Part shown: in pieces, positions 48,041 through 55,870 of the stretch
How positions within the stretch are numbered: the stretch's first letter is position 1
How the letters are laid out: every line of letters starts with the position of its first letter
From: Acidobacteriota bacterium
Lineage (GTDB): Bacteria; Acidobacteriota; Thermoanaerobaculia; Gp7-AA8
Direction of reading: 5' to 3'
Assembly (NCBI GenBank): GCA_019244185.1
Contig: JAFATB010000010.1
Coordinates: 1 to 64,000 of the forward strand
DNA: 64,000 bases
Position numbers and translations under genes: made by a program
The notes under the pieces: generated by a model
Databases searched by the model: none
Seen by the model: only the letters and a program-made list of their open reading frames with translations
Told to the model about the DNA's origin: nothing

Positions 48041-48952
48041 ATGAAGCTCGAAGCGATCGATCTGAACCTGCTGATGGTGTTCGAGGCCATGGTGGCCGAG
48101 GAGCACGTCACGCGCGCGGCGGCGCGGATCGGGCTCACGCAGCCGGCGATGAGCAGCGCATTGGCGCGGCTGCGGCGGATCGTCGGCGATCCGCTGTTCG
48201 AGCGCGTGAACGGTCGCATGCAGCCGACGCGTCGCGCGCGCGAGCTGGCGGGACCGATCGGCGATGCGCTGGCGCGGCTGCGCGTCGCGCTCGAAGCGCA
48301 GCCGTTCCGCCCCGAGGAGTCGGCGCGCGAGTTCCGCATCGTGGGGACGGACTACGTCGAGCTGGTGCTGCTGCCGCGATTGCTCGGGGAGCTCGCGCGC
48401 ATCGCGCCGCGCGTCACGGTGCGCTCGATCGCCGCGGACGCGCTCTTCGAACCGCCGACCGCGCTGCTGCGCTCCGGCGCCGCCGATCTGGCGATCGGTT
48501 TCTATGGTCCGGTGAGTCCGCGCGATCTCGTGATGCACAAACTGTTCGACGAGCGCTGGGTCTGCGTCGCGCGGAAGGCGCAGCGGATGCCGCGCGGCAG
48601 GCTCGATCTGCGGACGTTCCTCGCGACGCCGCACGTGCGCATGTTCTACGCGGCGACGTCGGAAGGCGCGGGGATGACGGACAAGGTGCTGCACGCGCGC
48701 GGCCTGCAGCGCCGCACCGGCGCGACGGTCGCGCACATGGCCGCCGTGCCGCGCGCGGTGGCGGCGACGGGATTTCTCAGCGTCATCGCCGAACGTTTCG
48801 CGCGCGCGGAAGCCGCGCGGCACCGGCTGGCGATCTACACGCCGCCGATCGTGTTGCCGAACACGCCGTGCATGCTGCTGTGGCACGAGCGCGCGCAGTT
48901 CGACGCGCCGCTGCTGTGGCTGCGCGACACGATCGTGCGGGTTTGCGGGTGA
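48041..48952 (+). CDS. LysR family transcriptional regulator
   Basis: The 303-residue protein has the N-terminal winged helix (LDLNLLMVFEAMV-like IDLNLLMVFEAMVAEEHVTR, AARIGLTQPAMSSALARLR) and a C-terminal periplasmic-binding-like effector domain (about 90-300). It resembles the NodD/LinR branch (opening MKLEAIDLNLL). It is divergent from the S9 peptidase across 70 bp, the usual layout for a LysR regulator and its target. A TATACT hexamer lies 17 bases before the ATG. Confidence 0.9.
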   Translation: MKLEAIDLNLLMVFEAMVAEEHVTRAAARIGLTQPAMSSALARLRRIVGDPLFERVNGRMQPTRRARELAGPIGDALARLRVALEAQPFRPEESAREFRIVGTDYVELVLLPRLLGELARIAPRVTVRSIAADALFEPPTALLRSGAADLAIGFYGPVSPRDLVMHKLFDERWVCVARKAQRMPRGRLDLRTFLATPHVRMFYAATSEGAGMTDKVLHARGLQRRTGATVAHMAAVPRAVAATGFLSVIAERFARAEAARHRLAIYTPPIVLPNTPCMLLWHERAQFDAPLLWLRDTIVRVCG

Positions 48953-48956
48953 CGCG

Positions 48957-49676
48957 TCAGAACAGCTTGCGCGGCTCGTCCACACCGACGAACGAATGCC
49001 GGTGGATCGGGCTCGGGCCGTACACGCGCAGCGCCGCCTGATGCTCTTCCGTCGCGTAGCCGCGGTGGTGGCCGAAGCCGTAGACGGGGTAGCACTCGTG
49101 GTACGCGTCCATCAGCGAGTCGCGGTAGACCTTCGCCACGATCGACGCGGCGGCGATGGAGATGCAGCGGCGGTCGCCGGCGATGAGCGGGATCTGCGGC
49201 ATCTCCAGCGTCTCGAGCGTGACGGCGTCGAGGAGGAGCACGTCGGGACGGATCGAGAGATCGTCGACGCACTGCAGCATCGCGTGCTTGCTGGCGCGGA
49301 GGATGTTGATGCGGTCGATGGTCGAGGCCTCGACGATGCCGATGGAGACGGCGCGCGCGCGGCGGAGGATCAGCCGGCAGACCGAGAGCCGGTCGTCGTG
49401 ATCGACGAGCTTCGAGTCGTTGACGCCGAAGAGCGTCGGATCGTCCTCGAGGATGACGCACGCGGCCACGACCGGACCGGCCAGGCAGCCGCGTCCGACT
49501 TCGTCGGTTCCGGCGATGCAGCGAAAACCAAAATCGCGGAGCCGGCGCTCGACCGCTGAGAGTTCAGCGACGCGCGCGAGCTCCGCGAACAGGGATTCGT
49601 GAAGTCGCTCGGCGGGCGGGCGCTTACGACTTCGCGCGCCGCTCTTCGATGCGCGCGGCTTTGCCGCGGAGGTCAC
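48957..49676 (-). CDS. rnhB: Ribonuclease HII
   Basis: RNase HII removes ribonucleotides from DNA-RNA hybrids. The core is clear: [17 protein letters not shown] with the catalytic Asp-Glu pair, LLLDAVTLE, and [12 protein letters not shown]. The start is uncertain. No ATG lies between the rplS stop and the conserved core; a GTG at 49676 gives 239 residues but overlaps rplS by 53 bp, and a CTG at 49592 is the only near-cognate codon after the rplS stop. I use the GTG. It is the last gene of the ffh-rpsP-khpA-rimM-trmD-rplS cluster. Confidence 0.87.
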   Translation of the reverse strand: MTSAAKPRASKSGARSRKRPPAERLHESLFAELARVAELSAVERRLRDFGFRCIAGTDEVGRGCLAGPVVAACVILEDDPTLFGVNDSKLVDHDDRLSVCRLILRRARAVSIGIVEASTIDRINILRASKHAMLQCVDDLSIRPDVLLLDAVTLETLEMPQIPLIAGDRRCISIAAASIVAKVYRDSLMDAYHECYPVYGFGHHRGYATEEHQAALRVYGPSPIHRHSFVGVDEPRKLF

Positions 49677-49980
49677 GGAGGTAGTAGAGCTTCGCACGAC
49701 GGACCCGGCCATGGCGTTCCACCTCGATGCGATCGATCGTCGGCGAATACAGCGGGAACATGCGCTCGACTCCGATGCCGCCGGAGATCTTCCGCACCGT
49801 GAACATCTGGCGCGTGCCGCCGCCCTTGCGGGAGATGACGACACCCTGGAAGATCTGAATGCGCTCTTTGTCGCCTTCTTTGACTTTGACGTGGACCTTG
49901 ATCGTGTCGCCCGGGTCGAACGCCGGAATGTCCGTGCGCTTGATCTCCGCCGACTCGACGAGTTTCATGATCTCTGGCAT
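49624..49980 (-). CDS. rplS: 50S ribosomal protein L19
   Basis: L19 sits at the 30S/50S interface. The 118-residue product contains the family landmarks [53 protein letters not shown] and the basic C-terminal [18 protein letters not shown]. The ATG at 49980 is preferred to an open upstream extension that is not conserved. It follows trmD as in most bacteria. Confidence 0.97.
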   Translation of the reverse strand: MPEIMKLVESAEIKRTDIPAFDPGDTIKVHVKVKEGDKERIQIFQGVVISRKGGGTRQMFTVRKISGGIGVERMFPLYSPTIDRIEVERHGRVRRAKLYYLRDLRGKAARIEERRAKS

Positions 49981-50055
49981 GACTAAAGACTCCAGTAAGT
50001 TTGAAAAAGCGCGCAAGTATACCGTTGCGCCGCGCGTTCTTCCAGTTGGCGGCGG

Positions 50056-50820
50056 CTAGAACTTGCCGAGGCGGCGGAGAATTTCCCGCGCCTCGTCATC
50101 GAGTTCCGCGGCGTCGACCAGATCGGGCCGCTTCTCGAGCGTGGCCCGCAACGCCTGCTCCCGCCGCCACTTGCGGATCTTCTCGTGATGGCCGGAGAGG
50201 AGGATGTCCGGAATGCGCATCCCGCGCACCTCTTCCGGCCGCGTGTAATGCGGATAGTCGAGGAGGCCGCGAAAGAACGAATCCTCTTCGACCGAGCCGG
50301 CGTTGCCGACGACGCCTTCGACGAGCCGCCCCATCGCATCGGCCATGAGCATCGCCGGCAGCTCGCCGCCGGAGACGACGAAGTCGCCGACGGAGATCTC
50401 GTCCGGCTGCAGCGCCTCGTGCACGCGATGATCGAAGCCTTCGTAGCGGCCGCAGAGGAAGACGACGTGCTCGCGGTCGCGCAGCTCGCGCGCGACGCTC
50501 TGATCGAAGCGGCGTCCCTGCGGTGAGGTCATGACGACATGTGGCGTCGTTTGACCGGCGTCGCCATGCGCCGCCGCAGGAGCAATCGCCTCGACGCAGC
50601 GCAGCACCGGCTCGGCGAGCATGACCATGCCCGGGCCGCCGCCGTACGCTTCGTCGTCCGTCGAGCGGTGGCGATCGGTCGTGTAGTCGCGCAGATCGTG
50701 GACGCGAATGTCGAGCAGGCCCTGCTTCATGCCGCGCGCGATGACGCCTTCGCCGAGGAGCGGATCGAACATCCGCGGGAAGATGGTGACGAAGTCAATC
50801 CGCAACGGCATCGAGGTCAT
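50056..50820 (-). CDS. trmD: tRNA (guanine-N1)-methyltransferase
   Basis: TrmD makes m1G37 in tRNAs to prevent frameshifting, with SAM bound in a trefoil knot. The 254-residue protein has RIDFVTIFPRMFDPLL, DEAYGGGPGMVM, CGRYEGFDHR and the knot region ISVGDFVVSGGELPA, and ends with a helical tRNA-binding domain. Its start overlaps the end of rimM by 26 bp (ATG at 50820 or 50811). Confidence 0.97.
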   Translation of the reverse strand: MTSMPLRIDFVTIFPRMFDPLLGEGVIARGMKQGLLDIRVHDLRDYTTDRHRSTDDEAYGGGPGMVMLAEPVLRCVEAIAPAAAHGDAGQTTPHVVMTSPQGRRFDQSVARELRDREHVVFLCGRYEGFDHRVHEALQPDEISVGDFVVSGGELPAMLMADAMGRLVEGVVGNAGSVEEDSFFRGLLDYPHYTRPEEVRGMRIPDILLSGHHEKIRKWRREQALRATLEKRPDLVDAAELDDEAREILRRLGKF

Positions 50821-51328
50821 CCAGCCCTTCCGGCAACTGCACGACCATCTTCTTCGCCGCGAGATCGATCTCGGTGCAGAGCTCGGCGGCGAAGGGCAGC
50901 TCGAAGGTCTTGCCGTCGGCGCGCTCGACGTTCAGCAGCAGTCCGCCGCCGCCTTCGTAGAGATCGACGACGACGCCGCGCGTCTTGCCCGCGGCGTCGA
51001 CGAGCGTGAGGCCGACGAGGTCGTGGAGAAAGTACTCGTCCGCGTCGAGCGTGCGCGCGTCCGCTTCCGGAATCTCGAGCGTCCAGTTGTGCAGGAGCTG
51101 CACGGCTTCCGGCGAGTCGATGCCGGCGAACTTGACGAGCGCGCGCTCGCCATGCGCGCGGACGCTCTCGATCGCGACCTCGCGCGTCTCGCGTTCATCG
51201 GGCGAGACGAGCGTGACGGAGACGAGCTCGTCGAAGCGGTCGGGCGCGTCGGTCCACGGCTCGATGCTCGCTTCGCCGCGCACGCCGTGCGCTTTGCGGA
51301 TCACGCCGATGGCGATGCGGTCGGACAT
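50795..51328 (-). CDS. rimM: Ribosome maturation factor
   Basis: RimM assists 30S head assembly by binding S19. The 177-residue protein shows IAIGVIRKAHGVRGEASIEP at the start and the C-terminal PRC-barrel with DEYFLHDLVGLTLVD. The ATG at 51328 is preferred to an upstream TTG that lies next to the AT-rich inverted repeat. The gene is in the usual place between khpA and trmD. Confidence 0.94.
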   Translation of the reverse strand: MSDRIAIGVIRKAHGVRGEASIEPWTDAPDRFDELVSVTLVSPDERETREVAIESVRAHGERALVKFAGIDSPEAVQLLHNWTLEIPEADARTLDADEYFLHDLVGLTLVDAAGKTRGVVVDLYEGGGGLLLNVERADGKTFELPFAAELCTEIDLAAKKMVVQLPEGLDDLDAVAD

Positions 51329-51340
51329 GGAGGCGGTCAA

Positions 51341-51446
51341 AAGCTGAATGAAGAATGCAGAACGCAGAATGAAGAATTCAGAAAGAGAACGGTGCGCCTT
51401 TTCTCAATTCTTCATTCTGCGTTCTGCGTTCTTCATTCAGCTCTTC
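51341..51446. repeat. AT-rich hairpin repeat between khpA and rimM
   Basis: The arms (about 51341-51384 and 51399-51446) are inverted copies over about 43 bases with two or three mismatches, around a 14-base loop. Each arm is itself built of short repeats of GAATGAAGAA and GCAGAACGCAGAAT. It is far more AT-rich than the flanking DNA. It adjoins the khpA stop codon and interrupts an otherwise tight ribosomal operon. Confidence 0.85.
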
Positions 51447-51675
51447 AGTCCAGAATATCCAGGGTGTAGCGCCGCCGCGACTTCTGTCCGGCGGCGGCGA
51501 GCAGCGTGCGAATCGCGCGCGCGGTGCGGCCCTGGCGGCCGATCACTTTGCCGAGATCGTCGGGCGCGACCTCGAGCTCGAGGACGGTCTGCTGATCGCG
51601 CTCGCGCGTGCGCACGTGCACCTCGTCGGGATGATCGACGAGGGACTTGGCAACGAACTCGACCAGCTCGTCCAT
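51445..51675 (-). CDS. khpA: KH-domain RNA-binding protein
   Basis: This 76-residue protein is a single KH domain with the GxxG-type loop in VIGRQGRTARAIRTLL. KhpA binds RNA, often with KhpB, and usually sits between rpsP and rimM as it does here. Its stop codon is at the edge of the AT-rich hairpin, which may weaken readthrough into rimM-trmD-rplS. Confidence 0.93.
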   Translation of the reverse strand: MDELVEFVAKSLVDHPDEVHVRTRERDQQTVLELEVAPDDLGKVIGRQGRTARAIRTLLAAAGQKSRRRYTLDILD

Positions 51676-51691
51676 GATTGGGTTGGGCCGC

Positions 51692-51925
51692 TTACTTCAG
51701 CTTCTTGAGCAGCGACTTGACGGTCGGCGAGAGCTGCGCGCCCTTCGAGACCCAGTAGTCGACGCGCGCGCGGTCGATCTTCACGTCCGCGGGGTTCGTC
51801 TTCGGGTCGTAGTGGCCGATCTGCTCGAGCGTGGCGGCAGCCGGGGTCTTGAGCGAGTCGGACACCACCACGCGGTAGAACGGCGCGTGGGTGGCGCCGC
51901 CGCGGCGCAAACGAATCTTCAGCAT
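51692..51925 (-). CDS. rpsP: 30S ribosomal protein S16
   Basis: S16 is an early 30S assembly protein. The 77-residue product opens with the hallmark MLKIRLRRGGATHAPFYRVV and contains LEQIGHYDPKTNP. It is 16 bp upstream of khpA and 74 bp downstream of ffh on the same strand. Confidence 0.97.
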   Translation of the reverse strand: MLKIRLRRGGATHAPFYRVVVSDSLKTPAAATLEQIGHYDPKTNPADVKIDRARVDYWVSKGAQLSPTVKSLLKKLK

Positions 51926-51999
51926 CTTTCAGTAACTCCTGGTAGTTGGTTGCTGCGGAGGGGCCGAACAGCAGGCCCGTGACAGGAATTCCGCGGCGG

Positions 52000-53340
52000 C
52001 TACTGCATGAACTCCGGCGGCAGCCCCTTCATCATCTTACCGAACTTCCGCGCGCCGAAGCCCTTGGAGAACGTGCGCATCATCTTCTTCATCTGCAGGT
52101 ATTGCTTCAGAAGCCGGTTGATCTCCTGCACGCTCGTGCCCGAGCCCTTGGCGATGCGCTTCTTGCGCGAGCCGTTGATGAGCTGCGGGAACTCGCGCTC
52201 CTTGCGCGTCATCGAGTCGAGGATGGCCTGCATGCGGTGAATGGCCTTCTCGTCGATGTCTTCCTCGTTGATCTTGCCGGCGCCGGGGATCATCGAGACG
52301 AGCTGCGAGAGCGGTCCCATTTTCTTGACCTGCTGCAACTGCGAGCGCAGGTCTTCGAGCGTGAACTTGTCTTTCGCGACGCGCTCGGCGAGCCGCGCCG
52401 CTTCCTTCTTGTCGACTTCCGCTTCGACCTTCTCGATGAGCGAGAGCACGTCGCCCATGCCCAGGATGCGCTGGGCCATGCGGTCGGGATAGAAGACGTC
52501 GAGGTCCGCGTATTTCTCGCCGACGCCGACGAACTTGATCGGGCGGTTGACGACCGACTTGATCGAGAGCGCCGCGCCGCCGCGCGCGTCGCCGTCGAGC
52601 TTCGTGAGCACGATGCCGGTGACGCCGAGGCGGTCGTCGAATTCTTTCGCGGACTTCACGGCGTCCTGGCCGGTCATCGCGTCGGCGACGAAGAGGATCT
52701 CGGACGGCCGCGCGTCGTCGCGGATGGTCTTGAGCTCCTGCATCAGCTCGTCGTCGATGTGCAGGCGGCCGGCGGTGTCGAGGATGACGGTGTCGTAGAG
52801 CAGCGTCTTCGCCTCGGCCAGCGCCTTGCGGGCGATGTCGATCGGATCGCGGTTGTCGCCGATCTCGAAGAACGGCACCTTCACGTTGTTGGCGACGATG
52901 CGCAGCTGATCGATGGCGGCGGGACGGTAGACGTCGCACGGGACGAGCAGCGGACGGCGGCCGCGGCTCTTGAGCTGCAGCGCGAGCTTGCCGGAGGTCG
53001 TCGTCTTGCCCGAGCCCTGCAGGCCGACCATCATCACGACGGCGGGACTGCCGACGAGCGCGAGGCCGACTTCGTTGCCGCCGAGGAGCTGCTGGAGCTC
53101 GTCGCGGACGATCTTGGTCACCTGCTGCGCGGGCGAGAAGGCGGTGAGGACGTCCTCGCCGTTCGCTTTCTCGCGGACGCGGTTGGTGAACTCCTTGACG
53201 GTCTTGAAGTGGACGTCGGCTTCGAGCAGCGCGACGCGGATTTCCTTCAGCGCGTTGTCGATGTGCCACTCGTTGAGCGTCGCCTCGCCGCGCAGGGTCT
53301 TGAAGACCCGGTCCATCTTGTCCTGCAGGTTGTCGAACAT
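52000..53340 (-). CDS. ffh: Signal recognition particle protein Ffh (SRP54)
   Basis: Ffh binds 4.5S RNA and signal sequences and targets nascent membrane proteins through FtsY. The 446-residue protein has the N domain (1-90), the G domain with VGLQGSGKTTT, DTAGR and TKLDGDARGGAALS, and the Met-rich M domain ending MKKMMRTFSKGFGARKFGKM. The ATG at 53340 begins the conserved MFDNLQDKMDRVFK. It heads the ribosomal cluster and is divergent from the SDR gene over 43 bp. Confidence 0.97.
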   Translation of the reverse strand: MFDNLQDKMDRVFKTLRGEATLNEWHIDNALKEIRVALLEADVHFKTVKEFTNRVREKANGEDVLTAFSPAQQVTKIVRDELQQLLGGNEVGLALVGSPAVVMMVGLQGSGKTTTSGKLALQLKSRGRRPLLVPCDVYRPAAIDQLRIVANNVKVPFFEIGDNRDPIDIARKALAEAKTLLYDTVILDTAGRLHIDDELMQELKTIRDDARPSEILFVADAMTGQDAVKSAKEFDDRLGVTGIVLTKLDGDARGGAALSIKSVVNRPIKFVGVGEKYADLDVFYPDRMAQRILGMGDVLSLIEKVEAEVDKKEAARLAERVAKDKFTLEDLRSQLQQVKKMGPLSQLVSMIPGAGKINEEDIDEKAIHRMQAILDSMTRKEREFPQLINGSRKKRIAKGSGTSVQEINRLLKQYLQMKKMMRTFSKGFGARKFGKMMKGLPPEFMQ

Positions 53341-53383
53341 AAGCGCCTTTCCAAACGCGCGAGGCCGGAAAATAATCCGCTGC

Positions 53384-54157
53384 ATGGATCTCGGGCTCGC
53401 AGGGAGAGTCGCTCTCGTCACCGGCGCGAGCCGCGGCATCGGCAAGGCCATCGCGGAAGTGCTCAGCAGCGAGGGGATGCGCGTCGTCGTGGTGGCGCGC
53501 TCGGCGGACGCGCTCGCGCGCGTCGCGCAGTCGCTCGCGACGGAAGCGCACGCGATCGCGGCCGACCTGCGCGCGCCGCAGGCGCCGGACGACGTCGTCG
53601 AGCGCGCGGTCGAGCGCTTCGGCGCGCTCGATCTGCTCGTCAACAACGCCGGCGCGACGCAGCGCGGCGATTTTCTCGAGCTCACGGACGAGCTGTGGCA
53701 GGACGGCTTCGCGCTGAAGTTCTACGGCGCGATGCGCGCGTGCCGCGCGGCGTGGCCGCATCTGCGCGCCAGCGGCGGCGCGATCGTGAACATCGCCGGG
53801 ATGGGCGGGCGGACGGGCAGCGCGGAGTTCGCCATCGGCGGCGCGGTGAACGCGGCGCTGATGAATCTGACGAAGGTGCTCGCCGACCGCGGCGTGAAGG
53901 AAGGCGTGCGTGTGAATGCCGTCAACCCCGGCTCGACCGCGACCGAGCGCCTGCAGACGCGCATCCGCAAGCTGGCCGCCGAGCAGCAGCTCGACGAAGA
54001 AGAGGCCGCGCGCCGCATGGCGCAGGCCCTCGGCGTGGCGCGCTTCGGAAAGCCGGAGGAGATTGCGCGCGTGGTCGCGTTCCTGGCGTCGCCGCGCGCG
54101 GCGTATTGCCAGGGGGCGGTGGTGGATGTGGATGGTGGGCAGACACGTACGCTTTGA
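53384..54157 (+). CDS. Short-chain dehydrogenase/reductase family protein with altered active site
   Basis: The 257-residue protein has the SDR cofactor motif TGASRGIGKAIAE and the NNAG motif (LVNNAGATQRG), so it should bind NAD(P). The catalytic residues are replaced. The Ser position falls in NIAGMGG (Ala138/Gly139), and the YxxxK motif reads GGAVN, with Gly152 for Tyr and Asn156 for Lys. I recall an SDR subgroup with GAxNAAL in this place, so the change is probably old and functional rather than decay. The reaction is unknown. An AATAAT hexamer lies 7 bases before the ATG. Confidence 0.82.
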   Translation: MDLGLAGRVALVTGASRGIGKAIAEVLSSEGMRVVVVARSADALARVAQSLATEAHAIAADLRAPQAPDDVVERAVERFGALDLLVNNAGATQRGDFLELTDELWQDGFALKFYGAMRACRAAWPHLRASGGAIVNIAGMGGRTGSAEFAIGGAVNAALMNLTKVLADRGVKEGVRVNAVNPGSTATERLQTRIRKLAAEQQLDEEEAARRMAQALGVARFGKPEEIARVVAFLASPRAAYCQGAVVDVDGGQTRTL

Positions 54158-54173
54158 GCCGCCGCCGCGCCGC

Positions 54174-54179
54174 TAGAAT
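54174..54179 (+). promoter_or_regulatory. -10 element TAGAAT before the photolyase GTG
   Basis: TAGAAT is followed by 9 bases and the GTG at 54189, the same arrangement as at xerC and arcA. Confidence 0.5.
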
Positions 54180-54188
54180 CCCTCGTTC

Positions 54189-55345
54189 GTGCCCGTCCGC
54201 TCCTTCTCCTTCCTCCGCTCCCTTCCCGACGCCCCCGATCCCTTCGCGCTGCGCGTGACGCAGCTGCGCGACGGCAATCCGAACGGACGCTACGTGCTCT
54301 ATCACGCGCGGGCGGCGCGGCGGCTGCGGAGCAATCTCGCGCTGGAGTTCGCGCAGTCGTTCGGACTGCCGGTCGTCGTCGCGGAGTGGCTCGACGAGCC
54401 GCATCTCTCGCCGCGCATCGAGGCGTATCTCCGCAACATGCGGCGCGCGGAAGCGCTGACGTCGACTATCGCTTCGAGCCCGAACGCGAGCCGCTCGTCC
54501 GCAACGCGCGCTATGTCGTCACCGACGAGTTCCCGACGCTCCCCGCGCCGCCGCACGCGACGCATCTCGTCGACGGCAACGGCATCCTGCCGATGCGCGC
54601 GCTGGAAAAGGAGCAGTACTCGGCGAAGTTCTTTCGCGATCGCGCGTTCCGCCTCTTCGAGCGCTTCTGGCGGCGCGCCGAGCCGGCGGACCTATCGCTC
54701 GACTTCCTCGACGGCTACGCGGAGCTCCGCAACAAGTCGCCGCGCCACGTGAGCAACCTCTCGCCCGCGCTGCACTTCGGCCATCGCGGCATCCACGAGA
54801 TCGTCGCCGCGATCCTCGCCAGCGATGCACGCGACGAGGACGTCGACGCGTTTCTCGAGGAAGCGATCATCCGCCGCGAGCTCTCGTTCAATCTCTGCTT
54901 CTTCAATCCGCGCTACGCCTCGCTCGACGCGCTCCCCGCATGGGCGAAGCAGACGCTCGACAAGCACCGCCGCGATCGCCGCAAGCCGTGCTACTCGTAC
55001 GACGAGCTCGCGCGCGCCGCGACGCACGACGAGGTGTGGAACCTCGCCCAACGCCAGCTCCTCGACACCGGCACGATCCACGGTTACCTGCGCATGCTGT
55101 GGGGCAAGAAGATCATCGAGTGGAGCGAGACGCCCGAAGACGCCCACGCGACGATGCTCCGCTTCCACGATCTGCACGCGCTCGACGGCCGCGATCCGAA
55201 CACGCACGCCGGCATCCTCTGGTGCTTCGGCAAGCACGATCGCCCGTGGGCGCCGGAGCGGCCGATCTTCGGCACGATCCGTTGGATGTCGTCGGAGCAG
55301 ACGGCGAAGAAGGTGCGGCTGCATGAGTTTGCCGGCGCGACGTAA
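54189..55345 (+). pseudogene. Class II CPD photolyase, disrupted by a frameshift/deletion near 54450
   Basis: Residues of a class II deoxyribodipyrimidine photolyase are split between two frames. The first (from the GTG) reads GRYVLYHARAARRL, LEFAQSFGLPVVVAEWL, IEAYLRNMRRAE and then becomes nonsense. The second resumes at DVDYRFEPEREPLVRNARYV and continues through the FAD domain to WNLAQRQLLDTGTIHGYLRM, DGRDPNTHAGILW and PIFGTIRWM. The total length, 1157 bp, is not a multiple of three. The helix that normally links the two parts is shorter than expected, so a small deletion is likelier than a single base error. Light-driven repair would be lost unless this is an assembly mistake. Confidence 0.8.
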
Positions 55346-55396
55346 AGGCAAAACCGACTGTTCGGCGCCGCTGGTCTCGCGCATCATCGCGCGACC

Positions 55397-55762
55397 ATGG
55401 AACAGACACTCCAGCAACTCGAAGCGATCGGCCTCATGTCGGAAACGGAGCTCGACGCGCTGCCGTTCGGCGCCATCCGCCTCGACGCCACCGGCACCGT
55501 TCTCAGCTACAACGCCGCGGAATCGAAGCTCACCGGACGCGATCCGAAGCGCGTCATCGGCCGCAATTTCTTTACCGAGGTCGCGCCATGCACCAACGTG
55601 CAGTCGTTCGCCGGCCGCTTCCGCGAAGGCGTGAGCAAAGGCGAGCTGCACGCGATCTTTCCCTATCGCTTCGACTTCAAGATGGCGCCGCGCGATGTGA
55701 CCGTGACGCTGTTCTGGTCGAGGCAGACGTCGACGGCGTGGGTGTTCGTGCGGGAGACGTAA
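55397..55762 (+). CDS. pyp: Photoactive yellow protein
   Basis: The 121-residue PAS protein aligns without gaps to Halorhodospira PYP from the core onward: LPFGAIRLDATG, SYNAAESKLTGRDPKRVIG, NFFTEVAPCT, then WVFV at the end. All chromophore-site residues are present: Tyr38, Glu42, Thr46, Arg48 and the p-coumaroyl-linking Cys65 correspond to Tyr42, Glu46, Thr50, Arg52 and Cys69. The photocycle-recovery residue Met100 is kept as Met96, while Tyr98 is Phe94. It should be a cytoplasmic blue-light sensor. Chromophore genes (tyrosine ammonia-lyase, CoA ligase) are not in the window. It lies 51 bp after the photolyase. Confidence 0.93.
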   Translation: MEQTLQQLEAIGLMSETELDALPFGAIRLDATGTVLSYNAAESKLTGRDPKRVIGRNFFTEVAPCTNVQSFAGRFREGVSKGELHAIFPYRFDFKMAPRDVTVTLFWSRQTSTAWVFVRET

Positions 55763-55766
55763 CCGG

Positions 55767-55833
55767 GAGCGCCTCCGGCGGGCCGGCGCGGCCGCCTGCG
55801 CTGAGGGCCTAGCCGATCCGCACGTGCGGCTGC
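55767..55833. repeat. Single copy of the GC-rich dispersed repeat after pyp
   Basis: The unit starts GAGCGCCTCCGGCGGGCCGG, has GCGCTGAGGGCCTAGCC in the middle and ends CCGCACGTGCGGCTGC. This is the reverse orientation of the units at 35570 and the same orientation as the left arm at 27397. It begins 4 bases after the pyp stop. Confidence 0.85.
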
Positions 55834-55870
55834 ACGGAACGAACGGCGCGCGTACATCGTTCATGCTGGT

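Noticed and set aside
50708..51469. Plus-strand frame running through rimM and ending in the AT-rich hairpin
   Set aside because: Most of it is antisense to rimM; the C-terminal peptide is just the translated inverted repeat.
54386..55345. Photolyase C-terminal part as an intact independent gene
   Set aside because: The apparent ATG lies in the wrong frame of the antenna-domain coding region and the first about 20 residues are nonsense; the FAD domain alone would lack the antenna domain.
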